Below are positions 1 to 6,448 of a DNA stretch of 7,352 nucleotides, in pieces (position 1 is the stretch's first letter; every line of letters starts with the position of its first letter). The DNA lies in assembly GCA_027296045.1 (NCBI GenBank), contig JAPUJS010000619.1, positions 1 through 7,352 of the forward strand. Reading direction: 5' to 3'. Origin of the DNA: a bacterium. GTDB taxonomy: Bacteria > Latescibacterota > UBA2968. The notes below the pieces were generated by a model. It was given only the letters and a program-made list of their open reading frames with translations. It did not search any database and was not told the DNA's origin. Both the position numbers and the translations under genes were made by a program.

Positions 1-895
1 TCACCAGATCGGTCTGTTCGTTCACCGGCAACCGGGACATCTCCGAGGCCGGCAACCCATAATACACTTCCAGCCGGGTTTGCCCTTCGGAGCCGCGAAA
101 TCCGGCCGGATAATAAAAAAAGTCAATCGGCAAATCGGCAAAATCGGGCACATAAACCGACGGACTTTTCGAGACCAGATCCTGAACAATCCGTGCCCCC
201 TGGAACGCCATCAGATCCGCTATTAGCGAAACCCCCAACCCGTCTGGAATTTGTGCATATTCAAACACCTTTGGAAACTGGCTCACAAAGGTAATTTCGG
301 TGCCACGGTCCAGATTGACATACACCCAATATTCCCACCGCACCATCGAAGACACCGGGAAAATGGGTTGGCCGGGCTTGATGGCCAATGCCAATCGCCT
401 GCGATTCACAAAATTTATCCGGGCATTCTGGATTTCCCGGTCCATCTCCATCTGCATATCCCGCGAACTGCTGATGTGGTCGGGTGCTCCAAACCGGATA
501 TGCACCTCTCCCCGATCGTCCCACGGGAATCGCCCTTCGCTAAAATGCCTTCGAGCATGTGCCACCCGCTTGTAGTGCTCCAGGAGGCGCTCATTTGTCT
601 GGGTCAACGGCGAAGGGTCCAGGCGTGCCCAGAAGCGCCGGATCATCTCTGCTGGATCGTCTGCATCTTTGTAAATTTCCATCTCCGAACGAGACGAGAG
701 GTAAGACACATCTTTAAAAAGGGCCTGCTCTTCTTCGGGCAAAGCGCCGATATACCGGTCAAACAGGGCCTGCGCCTGATCAAACTCCCGGACATCCAGG
801 GCCTGGAGAGCCTGGCTCAGCGTATTATTTTCTTCTTCCCCCCGGCAAACCCCAGCCACAACACAAACCAGAAAAACAGCCAGAATCCGACGCAT
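1..895 (-). CDS. Secreted GWxTD-domain-like protein (partial, C-terminus off the left edge)
   Basis: A 298-codon open frame runs from an ATG at 895 to the window edge with no stop, so the C-terminus is missing. The first ~19 residues (MRRILAVFLVCVVAGVCRG) form a Sec-type signal peptide; the Cys at 17 is not in a good lipobox. Residues 33-50 look like a single TPR-like helical hairpin. Residues 88-140 carry the pattern of the GWxTD domain: FWARLDPSPLT, NE, HYKRVAHARRHF, then FPWDDRGEVHIRFGAPD. The name-giving GWxTD is degenerate here (PWDDR). A second beta-rich part (~255-298, FYYPAGF and LEVYYGLP) follows. The function of this family is not established; it is exported in several Gram-negative phyla. 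A GGGGTGAG stretch before the ATG can serve as the ribosome binding site. An in-frame GTG lies three codons upstream. The gene is codirectional with, and downstream of, the transporter gene. The coding frame is confident; family membership is recognised by motif only. Confidence 0.8.
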   Translation of the reverse strand, partial: MRRILAVFLVCVVAGVCRGEEENNTLSQALQALDVREFDQAQALFDRYIGALPEEEQALFKDVSYLSSRSEMEIYKDADDPAEMIRRFWARLDPSPLTQTNERLLEHYKRVAHARRHFSEGRFPWDDRGEVHIRFGAPDHISSSRDMQMEMDREIQNARINFVNRRRLALAIKPGQPIFPVSSMVRWEYWVYVNLDRGTEITFVSQFPKVFEYAQIPDGLGVSLIADLMAFQGARIVQDLVSKSPSVYVPDFADLPIDFFYYPAGFRGSEGQTRLEVYYGLPASEMSRLPVNEQTDLV

Positions 896-966
896 CAGAC
901 TCACCCCCCAAAACAAGATAAGGCGACCCCTTGTGATCGCCCCGGCAAGATGCGAAATATCTCTAA

Positions 967-995
967 AACATACTGGATAAACCAGTTAAGAGCAA
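967..995 (-). promoter_or_regulatory. Possible promoter of the GWxTD-like gene
   Basis: On the minus strand TTGCTC (990-995) and TATGTT (967-972) are separated by exactly 17 bp, about 70 bp before the ATG at 895. The -35 matches consensus at 3 of 6 positions and the -10 at 4 of 6. The spacer contains a perfect inverted repeat, ACTGG-TTTAT-CCAGT (972-986), that could be an operator. If real, the secreted protein has its own promoter as well as any read-through from the transporter. The match is weak enough to occur by chance. Confidence 0.3.
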
Positions 996-1014
996 CGCAT
1001 TTTTGACCGCAAAT

Positions 1015-1884
1015 CTATCCGAAAACCACAATCAGAACCGTGCCCAAAAACATCACCAGGGCAGCCATCAACCGGATACGCCCGTGGGGTTCTCCCAAAA
1101 GCAGACTGCCGAGAACCACACCAAACACAATGCTCAACTGTCGCACGGCCGTCACATAACCGACTCTTTCGATTTGCAACGCATACAATGCCAAAAGATA
1201 ACCCGCCATCGCAATCATCCCGGCCAATCCGATCCGGTATCGATGGGCCCGCCATTCGGCCACCATCCCCCCCCGGCGAGTTCTCATCAAATATGGAATA
1301 TAGGCCACAAAACCGATGGCCTGGAAAATATAGAGATAAACAAACGGATGCACCAGCTCCACCCCCCGGTCGTCAATCAAGGAGTAAACCGCCACAGAAA
1401 GTGCCGTCAGCCAGGCCATCCGAATCACCCGGTGATGTGCCATGGCCAGAACAGGAGCCAGCAATTGCTGCCAAGACACCCCCTCCATCTGGAGGATATA
1501 AGCCCCGAAAACCACAATCAAAACACCGGTCACCCCCCCGGTCGTCATCGGCTCTTGCCAGACAAGGCCCGACCAGAGCAATACAAAAATGGGTGCCGAT
1601 CGGGCAATCGGATAGACCAGGGACAGATCCCCCTCCTGATAGGCTTCTCCAAGCGTATACCAGTAAAGAATATGCACCAGGGCACTGGCCACAATACAAA
1701 TCCACCCCCCCACCGGAATGGACCCTTTCCAAAAATAAACCAGAAACGGGAAATAGATCACCAGCCCGACCAGGCGATACCACCAGATGAAAAGCTGCTT
1801 ATCGCCTCCCTGCTTGGTCAAAAAATCTCGAAAAGCATGCAAAAATGCGGAAACCAGAACCAGCCCGACGGCAACCAGATTCAT
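1015..1884 (-). CDS. EamA/DMT-superfamily membrane transporter
   Basis: The gene encodes a 289-residue integral membrane protein with about ten hydrophobic segments, the usual size and layout of the drug/metabolite transporter (EamA) family, which arose by duplication of a five-helix unit. The first repeat (~1-132) contains AYQEGDLSLVYPIARSAPIF (81-100). The second (~153-288) contains VGYVTAVRQLSIVFGVVLGS followed by LLLGEP (241-266). Both are typical EamA motifs at the fourth and fifth helices of each half. The substrate cannot be told from the sequence; relatives export amino acids or metabolites, or carry sugars and nucleotide sugars. The frame stays open far upstream, but MNLVAVGLVL is chosen as the start because a GGGGAG sequence lies about 9 bp before it and the hydrophobic first helix begins there. 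An alternative ATG at 1926 would add 14 residues. The gene is divergent from galU across 117 bp. Confidence 0.88.
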   Translation of the reverse strand: MNLVAVGLVLVSAFLHAFRDFLTKQGGDKQLFIWWYRLVGLVIYFPFLVYFWKGSIPVGGWICIVASALVHILYWYTLGEAYQEGDLSLVYPIARSAPIFVLLWSGLVWQEPMTTGGVTGVLIVVFGAYILQMEGVSWQQLLAPVLAMAHHRVIRMAWLTALSVAVYSLIDDRGVELVHPFVYLYIFQAIGFVAYIPYLMRTRRGGMVAEWRAHRYRIGLAGMIAMAGYLLALYALQIERVGYVTAVRQLSIVFGVVLGSLLLGEPHGRIRLMAALVMFLGTVLIVVFG

Positions 1885-1936
1885 AAAACCGTTTCTCCCC
1901 AGATAGCATTCCAGCTCAAAACCCATAACCCCTTTA

Positions 1937-1965
1937 TTGACAACCTTCTGCGCAAACTGTATCTT
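1937..1965 (+). promoter_or_regulatory. Sigma70-type promoter of the galU-kinase operon
   Basis: A perfect -35 box TTGACA (1937-1942) is followed after exactly 17 bp by TATCTT (1960-1965), a 4 of 6 match to the -10 consensus. Transcription would start near 1972, leaving a short leader of about 30 nt before the galU ATG. The position in the divergent intergenic region and the spacing support it. Confidence 0.65.
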
Positions 1966-1980
1966 TGAGATCCGTATTTT

Positions 1981-1993
1981 CTTATCCGATAAG
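1981..1993. promoter_or_regulatory. Inverted repeat in the galU leader overlapping the ribosome binding site
   Basis: CTTATC-C-GATAAG is a perfect 6-bp inverted repeat around one base. It begins about 10 nt after the predicted transcription start, and its right arm shares the AAG of the AAGGAG Shine-Dalgarno sequence (1991-1996). It could be a repressor site, or in RNA a small 5-bp hairpin with a CCG loop that partly covers the ribosome binding site. It may also be chance. Confidence 0.3.
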
Positions 1994-2001
1994 GAGCCCC
2001 T

Positions 2002-2922
2002 ATGTCCATTCGCAAAATCGTCATCCCGGTCGCCGGACTGGGAACCCGACTGTTCCCCACCACCAAAGCATTGCCCAAAGAAATGCTTCCGGTGGGTCGC
2101 TATCCTGCCATTCAGCTTGTTGTCGAAGAAATGGCGGCTTCCAACTTGAAGAAATTCCTCTTTATTACCTCTCGTTCCAAAACCATTATTGAAAACCAAT
2201 TTGACAACAATGTGGATATCGTGATCCACCTCGAACAGAACGGCCGGCTCACCGACCTGGACGACCTGGACTACAACCGGCAGGGCATCGAATTTTTCTA
2301 CACCCGTCAGCAAGTTCCTCCGGGTGCCACCAAACCCCAGGGCACCGGTGCCGCGATTGCAGCTGCCGAACACTTTGTGGACAACGAACACTTTGTGGTC
2401 GCCTACGGCGATACCATTATCGATTCCCCTCACACCCCCAACCTTATCGGGCGTATGATTGAAACCCACCTCAAATACAACGCCACCTGCACCCTGGGTG
2501 TCCGGCTCGTTCCCGATCAGCTTGTGAACCGCTACGGGATCGTACAGCCTGCTCCAGATGAAGTCCTGAATGCCGAAAGCTTCGTGATCGACGATATTGT
2601 CGAAAAACCCGACCTGGAGAAAACACCCAGCAACCTGGCCGTCAGTGCCCGCTATATTTTCGGCCCTGAGATATTTAACGAAATCCGCAAGCTACAACCC
2701 TCCTCAGACGGAGAACTCGGTGTTACCGACGCCATCCGGGGCCTGATTCAATCGGGCCACACCGTGCGCTGTGTGCAACTTCAATCCGATGAAATTCGAT
2801 ATGATATCGGAAGCCACGAAACCTATTTCAAAGCCTTCATCGACTTTGCCCTGCAAGATCCCGACTGCGGGGAAGCCATCAAAGCCTATCTCGAATCTCT
2901 CACTGCAAAGGAGTCACTTTGA
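2002..2922 (+). CDS. galU: UTP--glucose-1-phosphate uridylyltransferase family protein (GalU type)
   Basis: The product is 306 residues, normal for GalU (EC 2.7.7.9), a cytoplasmic enzyme that makes UDP-glucose and pyrophosphate from UTP and glucose 1-phosphate. Visible family motifs in order are the nucleotide-binding loop AGLGTRLFPTTKALPKEMLP (11-30), VVEEM (40-44), QGTGAAIAAA (113-122), the metal-binding Asp in YGD (137), NRYGIV (176-181), the sugar-phosphate motif VEKP (200-203), SNLAVSARYIF (210-220), ELGVTDAI (238-245) and YDIG (267-270). One oddity is that VDKP, common after MLP in GalU, reads VGRYP (31-35), so another sugar 1-phosphate or nucleotide is possible. The ATG follows AAGGAG by 5 nt. 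The stop overlaps the start of the sugar kinase gene, which suggests coupled translation and a shared pathway. The family call is firm; exact substrate is inferred. Confidence 0.92.
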   Translation: MSIRKIVIPVAGLGTRLFPTTKALPKEMLPVGRYPAIQLVVEEMAASNLKKFLFITSRSKTIIENQFDNNVDIVIHLEQNGRLTDLDDLDYNRQGIEFFYTRQQVPPGATKPQGTGAAIAAAEHFVDNEHFVVAYGDTIIDSPHTPNLIGRMIETHLKYNATCTLGVRLVPDQLVNRYGIVQPAPDEVLNAESFVIDDIVEKPDLEKTPSNLAVSARYIFGPEIFNEIRKLQPSSDGELGVTDAIRGLIQSGHTVRCVQLQSDEIRYDIGSHETYFKAFIDFALQDPDCGEAIKAYLESLTAKESL

Positions 2923-4517
2923 AATCCATTGGCGGGCTGCCTGCATCCGACTGGCAACGGGAACTCCGAGAAAACACAGAACCCATTCGCACCCGTTTCC
3001 AGGCCCTTTATGGCAAGGATCCCGACATTCTATCTTCCAGACGCGACCTGTATCGAAAAGCGATCGATACCTTTATTCAGTCCTACGGCCCGAAACGCGA
3101 CGTCCTGATTTTCCGCGCCCCGGGGCGTATCAACCTTTTGGGAAACCACGTCGACCACAGAGGGGGATACGTCAACTACATCGCTATCAACAGGGAGTCT
3201 CTCCTGGTGGCAAGCCCCCGGAAAGACGACCGCGTGGAACTTCGAAATTTCAACGCCACCCGGTTCGCCCCCCGCAGTTTTAGCATCCACGACTTGCTTC
3301 CGCCCGACCGTCGAGGCAACTGGCTTCATTACATCGAAAACATCGACCTCACCCCGGGCGACTGGAGCAACTACATCCAGGCCGCCGTACTCTATCTTCA
3401 AGACCAATTTCCTGACCAAAAGCTCAACGGCATGGACATTGCCGTAACCGGCGATATCCCGATTGCTGCAGGCCTATCTTCGTCCTCGTCCCTGGTTGTT
3501 TCTGCCCTGGAAGCCGCCCTGACCTTTAATCACCTATCCATTCCGCAACAGGAAAAAGCGGAATTTTGTGGCAATGCCGAATGGTATGTCGGCACACGCG
3601 GTGGTTCTGGAGACCACGCCGCCATGCTGTATGCCAAACGCCAGGCCATTGTCCCCCTCCACTTTTTTCCCCTGACCATTGACGAAGTTCCCTTACCCGA
3701 CGGCTATCGGGTTGTTGCCTGCAACTCCTTCGTAGAACACGCCCCACCCGGTATTTTTAACGAACGAGTTGCCACCTACGAAATCGGCCTGATGCTGGTC
3801 AAACAACAGTTTCCCGAACACGCCGATCGCCTGGGCCATCTTCGGGATTTAAATGCCGACAACCTGGGAATCTCTCTGGCCGACATGTACCGGATTCTCA
3901 AGGGCCTTCCCGAATGGATGTCCCGAGATCAAATCCGGGACCAACTTCCCGACCAGGCCAACCGTCTGGAAACCCTCTTTGCCCCCCATCCGGAACCCGA
4001 GTCGGGCTATCGGGTCCGCCAGGTCGTCCTTTTTGGCCTGGCAGAATGCGCCCGGAGCGCCCTGGGTGGTAGGTTGCTCAAAACCGGCGATATCGAGGCA
4101 TTTGGCCGCCTAAAATCGCTCTCGCACGATGGCGACCGACAGTTTACCTTTTCCCGAGACGGCCAGAAAGCACCTGTTGACAATCGGGTGAGCGACACCG
4201 ATCTGGATACATTAATCGAAGATGTGGAAAGTGAAGATGCAGACCGGATTGGGGCAGCACAGATCCATCTTCAACCGGGCGGCTATGATTGTTCTTGTGA
4301 AGAACTCGACCTCCTGGTCGACCTTGCCAACCGTGTGGACGGTGTCGGCGGCGCCGGCCTAGCCGGGGGCGGGTTGGGCGGATGCGTCCTGGTTGTGGTT
4401 CGAGAAGATGCCGTCAACGCCTTGATCCATACCCTGAATCAAGACTTTTACAAACCCCGCGACCTTCCCAATGGCATCCTGGTTTGCGCCAGTGTCGCCG
4501 GGTCAGGAATTGTATAG
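2919..4517 (+). CDS. Galactokinase-family GHMP sugar-1-kinase with altered substrate motif
   Basis: The product is 532 residues, against 380-400 for bacterial GalK and ~460 for GALK2. All three GHMP motifs are present: APGRINLLGNHVDHRGG (67-83), the ATP loop PIAAGLSSSSSLVV (181-194) and GAGLAGGGLGGC (478-489). The catalytic Asp is probably D232 in GGSGDHAAM, where most galactokinases have MDQ. Residues ~290-400 (LGISLADM, YRVRQVVLFGLAECARSA) resemble the insertion of the GALK2 group. There is also a ~60-residue N-terminal extension. The Glu of GEHTDY that contacts the galactose 6-hydroxyl is Asn76, while Arg70 and Asp79 are kept. The enzyme should therefore phosphorylate the anomeric position of a galactose-like sugar, but which one is open (galactose, a hexosamine, arabinose or a uronic acid). 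It starts at TTG, 5 nt after AAAGGAG (2907-2913), overlapping the galU stop by 4 bp (TTGA). No galT or galE is present nearby. Confidence 0.88.
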   Translation: MKSIGGLPASDWQRELRENTEPIRTRFQALYGKDPDILSSRRDLYRKAIDTFIQSYGPKRDVLIFRAPGRINLLGNHVDHRGGYVNYIAINRESLLVASPRKDDRVELRNFNATRFAPRSFSIHDLLPPDRRGNWLHYIENIDLTPGDWSNYIQAAVLYLQDQFPDQKLNGMDIAVTGDIPIAAGLSSSSSLVVSALEAALTFNHLSIPQQEKAEFCGNAEWYVGTRGGSGDHAAMLYAKRQAIVPLHFFPLTIDEVPLPDGYRVVACNSFVEHAPPGIFNERVATYEIGLMLVKQQFPEHADRLGHLRDLNADNLGISLADMYRILKGLPEWMSRDQIRDQLPDQANRLETLFAPHPEPESGYRVRQVVLFGLAECARSALGGRLLKTGDIEAFGRLKSLSHDGDRQFTFSRDGQKAPVDNRVSDTDLDTLIEDVESEDADRIGAAQIHLQPGGYDCSCEELDLLVDLANRVDGVGGAGLAGGGLGGCVLVVVREDAVNALIHTLNQDFYKPRDLPNGILVCASVAGSGIV

Positions 4518-4562
4518 AACCCTCTTGCACAAGCACAAAAAGTGGTGCGATCCATCATTTTC

Positions 4563-4571
4563 TGGTATATT
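4563..4571 (+). promoter_or_regulatory. Likely extended -10 promoter of the aldolase gene
   Basis: TGGTATATT contains the extended -10 pattern TGn followed by TATATT, a 5 of 6 match to TATAAT, 45 bp before the aldolase ATG. No good -35 box is present 16-18 bp upstream, as is tolerated by extended -10 promoters. It lies in the 98-bp gap after the kinase gene, so the aldolase may be expressed independently of, as well as together with, galU and the kinase. Confidence 0.42.
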
Positions 4572-4615
4572 TTAGGGTTGAAATTTAAAGATCACCACTC
4601 AGAGAGGAGAATAGT

Positions 4616-5701
4616 ATGGCAGTGGATGTACAAGATATCGCCAGCACAGGAATCGAACGAATTCAGGATCTGCTGGGCGATGGTGCAAATAACCTTCTGG
4701 ACCACGAATGCCGGGTCTCCCGGGACCTGTTGCACCTGCCTGGTCCTGATTTTATCGATCGGGTTTTTTGCAATTCCGATCGTTCCATCCCTGTACTCAA
4801 CAATCTGGCCAGGCTCTATGGTACGGGTCGTCTGGCCGGTTCGGGCTACATTTCTATCCTCCCAATCGATCAAGGAATCGAACACTCGGGGGCTGCCTCT
4901 TTTGCACCCAACCCCATCTATTTCGACCCTGAATACATCGCCGAATTGGCTCTGGAGGGTGGGTGCAACGCCGTGGCTTCCACCCTGGGCGTATTGGGCA
5001 TGGTTGCCCGTAAATATGCCCACAAAATTCCTATGATTCTCAAATTTAATCACAACCAGCTCTTAACCTACCCCAGCCAGGCCGACCAGGTCATTTTCGC
5101 TCAGGTCAAACAGGCCTGGGAAATGGGCTGTGCCGGGGTTGGCGCTACCATCTACTTTGGTTCCGAAGAATCCAATCGGCAAATCCTTGAAATCAGCGAA
5201 GCCTTTTCCCACGCCCACGAACTCGGATTGTTCACCGTGCTCTGGTGCTATCTTCGCAATTCGGCCTTCAAAACCGATACGGTTGACTATCACGAAGCCG
5301 CCGACCTGACCGGACAGGCCAACCACCTGGGTGTCACCATCCAAGCCGATATCATCAAGCAAAAACTTCCGACCAACAATGGGGGCTACACCGCCCTGAA
5401 CTTTGGCCGGACCCATGACAAGGTCTATTCCGAACTCGCTTCCGACCACCCGATCGACCTTTGCCGCTACCAGGTCGTCAACTGCTACCTGGGCCGGGCA
5501 GGCCTGATCAATTCGGGGGGCGCCTCTTCAGGAGAAAGCGATTTTGCCGAAGCCGTTCGCACCGCCGTGATCAACAAACGCGCCGGCGGCACCGGCCTCA
5601 TTTCCGGTCGCAAAGCCTTTCAGCGTCCTATGGAAGAAGGCATTCAACTCCTCAACGATATCCAAGACGTCTATCTCTGCGACGACGTTACGGTTGCCTG
5701 A
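4616..5701 (+). CDS. fbaB: Class I fructose-bisphosphate aldolase, FbaB/DhnA type
   Basis: The 361-residue product fits the bacterial/archaeal class I aldolase family (EC 4.1.2.13), which cleaves or forms fructose 1,6-bisphosphate through a lysine Schiff base and needs no metal. Diagnostic stretches are SRDLLHLPGPDFIDRVF (35-51), ILPIDQGIEHS (81-91) with the acid-base Asp85, MILKFNHN (140-147), GCAGVGATIYFGS (171-183), the Schiff-base lysine in ADIIKQKLP (K248), NNGGYTALNFG (254-264), and the phosphate-binding end GLISGRKAFQRP (327-338). The ATG follows GAGGAGA at 4604-4610. The length and all catalytic positions look intact. It acts in the cytoplasm in glycolysis or gluconeogenesis and can feed the hexose phosphate pool used by the upstream UDP-sugar gene. 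The gene is followed by a strong terminator. Related DhnA-family aldolases with other substrates exist, but the motif match to FbaB is close. Confidence 0.94.
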   Translation: MAVDVQDIASTGIERIQDLLGDGANNLLDHECRVSRDLLHLPGPDFIDRVFCNSDRSIPVLNNLARLYGTGRLAGSGYISILPIDQGIEHSGAASFAPNPIYFDPEYIAELALEGGCNAVASTLGVLGMVARKYAHKIPMILKFNHNQLLTYPSQADQVIFAQVKQAWEMGCAGVGATIYFGSEESNRQILEISEAFSHAHELGLFTVLWCYLRNSAFKTDTVDYHEAADLTGQANHLGVTIQADIIKQKLPTNNGGYTALNFGRTHDKVYSELASDHPIDLCRYQVVNCYLGRAGLINSGGASSGESDFAEAVRTAVINKRAGGTGLISGRKAFQRPMEEGIQLLNDIQDVYLCDDVTVA

Positions 5702-5756
5702 TTCCAGCCCAACACCCATACCACCTGCCTTGTGGATGATTTTGCGAGCAAGAAAG

Positions 5757-5793
5757 AGCGCCTTCCGAACTCTATCCGGAAGGCGCTTTTTTT
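5757..5793 (+). terminator. Rho-independent terminator, probably bidirectional
   Basis: AGCGCCTTCCG (5757-5767) and CGGAAGGCGCT (5777-5787) form a perfect 11-bp GC-rich stem with a 9-nt loop, followed by a run of T to 5793. It lies 56 bp after the aldolase stop. On the minus strand the same stem is followed by CTTTCTTG, so it can also stop transcription of the convergent small gene ending at 5817. Confidence 0.93.
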
Positions 5794-5816
5794 CAGCCTT
5801 TTCAAACTCGATCGGT

Positions 5817-6251
5817 TCAGATTATTTTTCCCCCGTCAAAAATCATCTTCTCACCTTCGTAGATACAGCCTGTGCTCTCATCCAACTCATATTTCATCAA
5901 CTGTCCCAGGGACAAGTGTTTGAAAACCTCTTTGGGGTCCTTGTATTTTTCAATTAACTTTTCAATCGGACCTTCAAATTCCATTTTTTTCTTCTTGGAA
6001 CGTTCCTTGGCCCGACGCTTTGTCTCTTCTCGGGACAAAATCGGCAAACGCTCGGTTGCAGGTCCCAACTGACTGGTATATTCCTGCTGCCTCCGAAACC
6101 TATCGTGGCGTTTTTCCAGTTCGTCCTTGTCGGCATCTTGTTCCACATGGTTCAAATACTCTTCAGACCGTTCCCTCCATTTAGCCTGTTCCCGGCCTTT
6201 CACATCGTCCACACCCGCCTTCCGCATAATGTCTCGCAAAGAATCGCTCAT
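5817..6251 (-). CDS. Highly charged protein of unknown function
   Basis: I do not recognise this 144-residue protein. About 45% of its residues are charged, by my count 33 Lys/Arg and 32 Asp/Glu, so the net charge is near zero. Residues ~14-60 and 72-92 are likely long helices, possibly coiled coil, with a KKKK run at 86-89. The C-terminal third (~95-144, IEKLIEKYKDPKEVFKHLSLGQLMKYEL, then CIYEGEKMIFDGGKII) looks like a small folded domain with helices and a terminal beta hairpin. It has no signal peptide or membrane segment, so it is probably cytoplasmic. Support for a real gene comes from a GGAGGT ribosome binding site 10 nt before the ATG, a near-consensus promoter further upstream and a terminator just after the stop. 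It is monocistronic, facing the aldolase gene and divergent from mazG. A nucleic-acid- or protein-binding accessory role is conceivable but not shown. Confidence 0.82.
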   Translation of the reverse strand: MSDSLRDIMRKAGVDDVKGREQAKWRERSEEYLNHVEQDADKDELEKRHDRFRRQQEYTSQLGPATERLPILSREETKRRAKERSKKKKMEFEGPIEKLIEKYKDPKEVFKHLSLGQLMKYELDESTGCIYEGEKMIFDGGKII

Positions 6252-6313
6252 TGTGTAAGATACCTCCAGAACAAAACATCCTATAGTATAGAAGCTCTCT
6301 GCTAACCAGGCGA

Positions 6314-6342
6314 AAAATAACCTACCCCTACCTGTTTGTCAA
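6314..6342 (-). promoter_or_regulatory. Near-consensus sigma70 promoter of the charged-protein gene
   Basis: On the minus strand a perfect TTGACA (6337-6342) and TATTTT (6314-6319, 5 of 6) are separated by exactly 17 bp. Transcription would start near 6307 and give a leader of about 56 nt that contains the GGAGGT site at 6262-6267. This is the best promoter match in the window with that at 1937. Confidence 0.68.
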
Positions 6343-6377
6343 CGGCATTTTTCTCAGCTAGACCCATACTTCCGAAG

Positions 6378-6406
6378 TTGACTTCCACATTTTCTGCCAT
6401 TACCTT
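6378..6406 (+). promoter_or_regulatory. Possible mazG promoter
   Basis: TTGACT (6378-6383, 5 of 6) is followed after 17 bp by TACCTT (6401-6406), a poor -10 with only 3 matches. It lies 43 bp before the mazG ATG in a gap where a promoter is expected because the upstream gene is divergent. The -35 box sits inside the inverted repeat GAAGT-TG-ACTTC (6374-6385). Confidence 0.3.
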
Positions 6407-6448
6407 AAAAAGAACCTTTTCAACTCCATTCCATCGACAGGATCCACG

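Noticed and set aside
922..941. Hairpin GGCGA-N10-TCGCC as a terminator for the transporter gene
   Set aside because: The 5-bp stem with a 10-nt loop is weak, and it lies only 27 bp from the ATG of the next gene in the same direction without a real T run.
251..1006. Plus-strand open frame of 251 codons
   Set aside because: It lies antisense to the secreted GWxTD-like protein, has no recognisable motifs, and its composition is that of a shadow frame.
1003..1968. Plus-strand open frame of 321 codons starting at TTG
   Set aside because: It is antisense to the clear transporter gene and its translation is dominated by Pro, His, Gln and Asn, typical of a shadow frame; no ribosome binding site.
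1885..2469. Minus-strand upstream extension of the transporter frame (about 195 extra codons)
   Set aside because: It runs antisense through the start of galU, is hydrophilic and unlike any transporter, and a well-placed GGGGAG precedes the internal ATG at 1884.
2919..4517. Complete Leloir operon
   Set aside because: Only a galU homologue and a galactokinase-family gene are present; the following gene is an aldolase, and no galT, galE or galM is found in the window.
4525..4548. Possible hairpin or -35 box (TTGCAC, repeated GCAC/GTGC) after the kinase gene
   Set aside because: The arms are only 4 bp, no T run follows, and TTGCAC is too far (35 bp) from the TATATT box to pair with it.
4592..5053. 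Minus-strand open frame of 153 codons inside the aldolase gene
   Set aside because: The plus-strand frame encodes an intact FbaB-type aldolase with all catalytic motifs, so the antisense frame is incidental.
6302..6430. Small minus-strand frame ending at 6302 in the gap upstream of mazG
   Set aside because: It overlaps the near-consensus promoter at 6314-6342, has no properly spaced ribosome binding site and shows no recognisable protein features.
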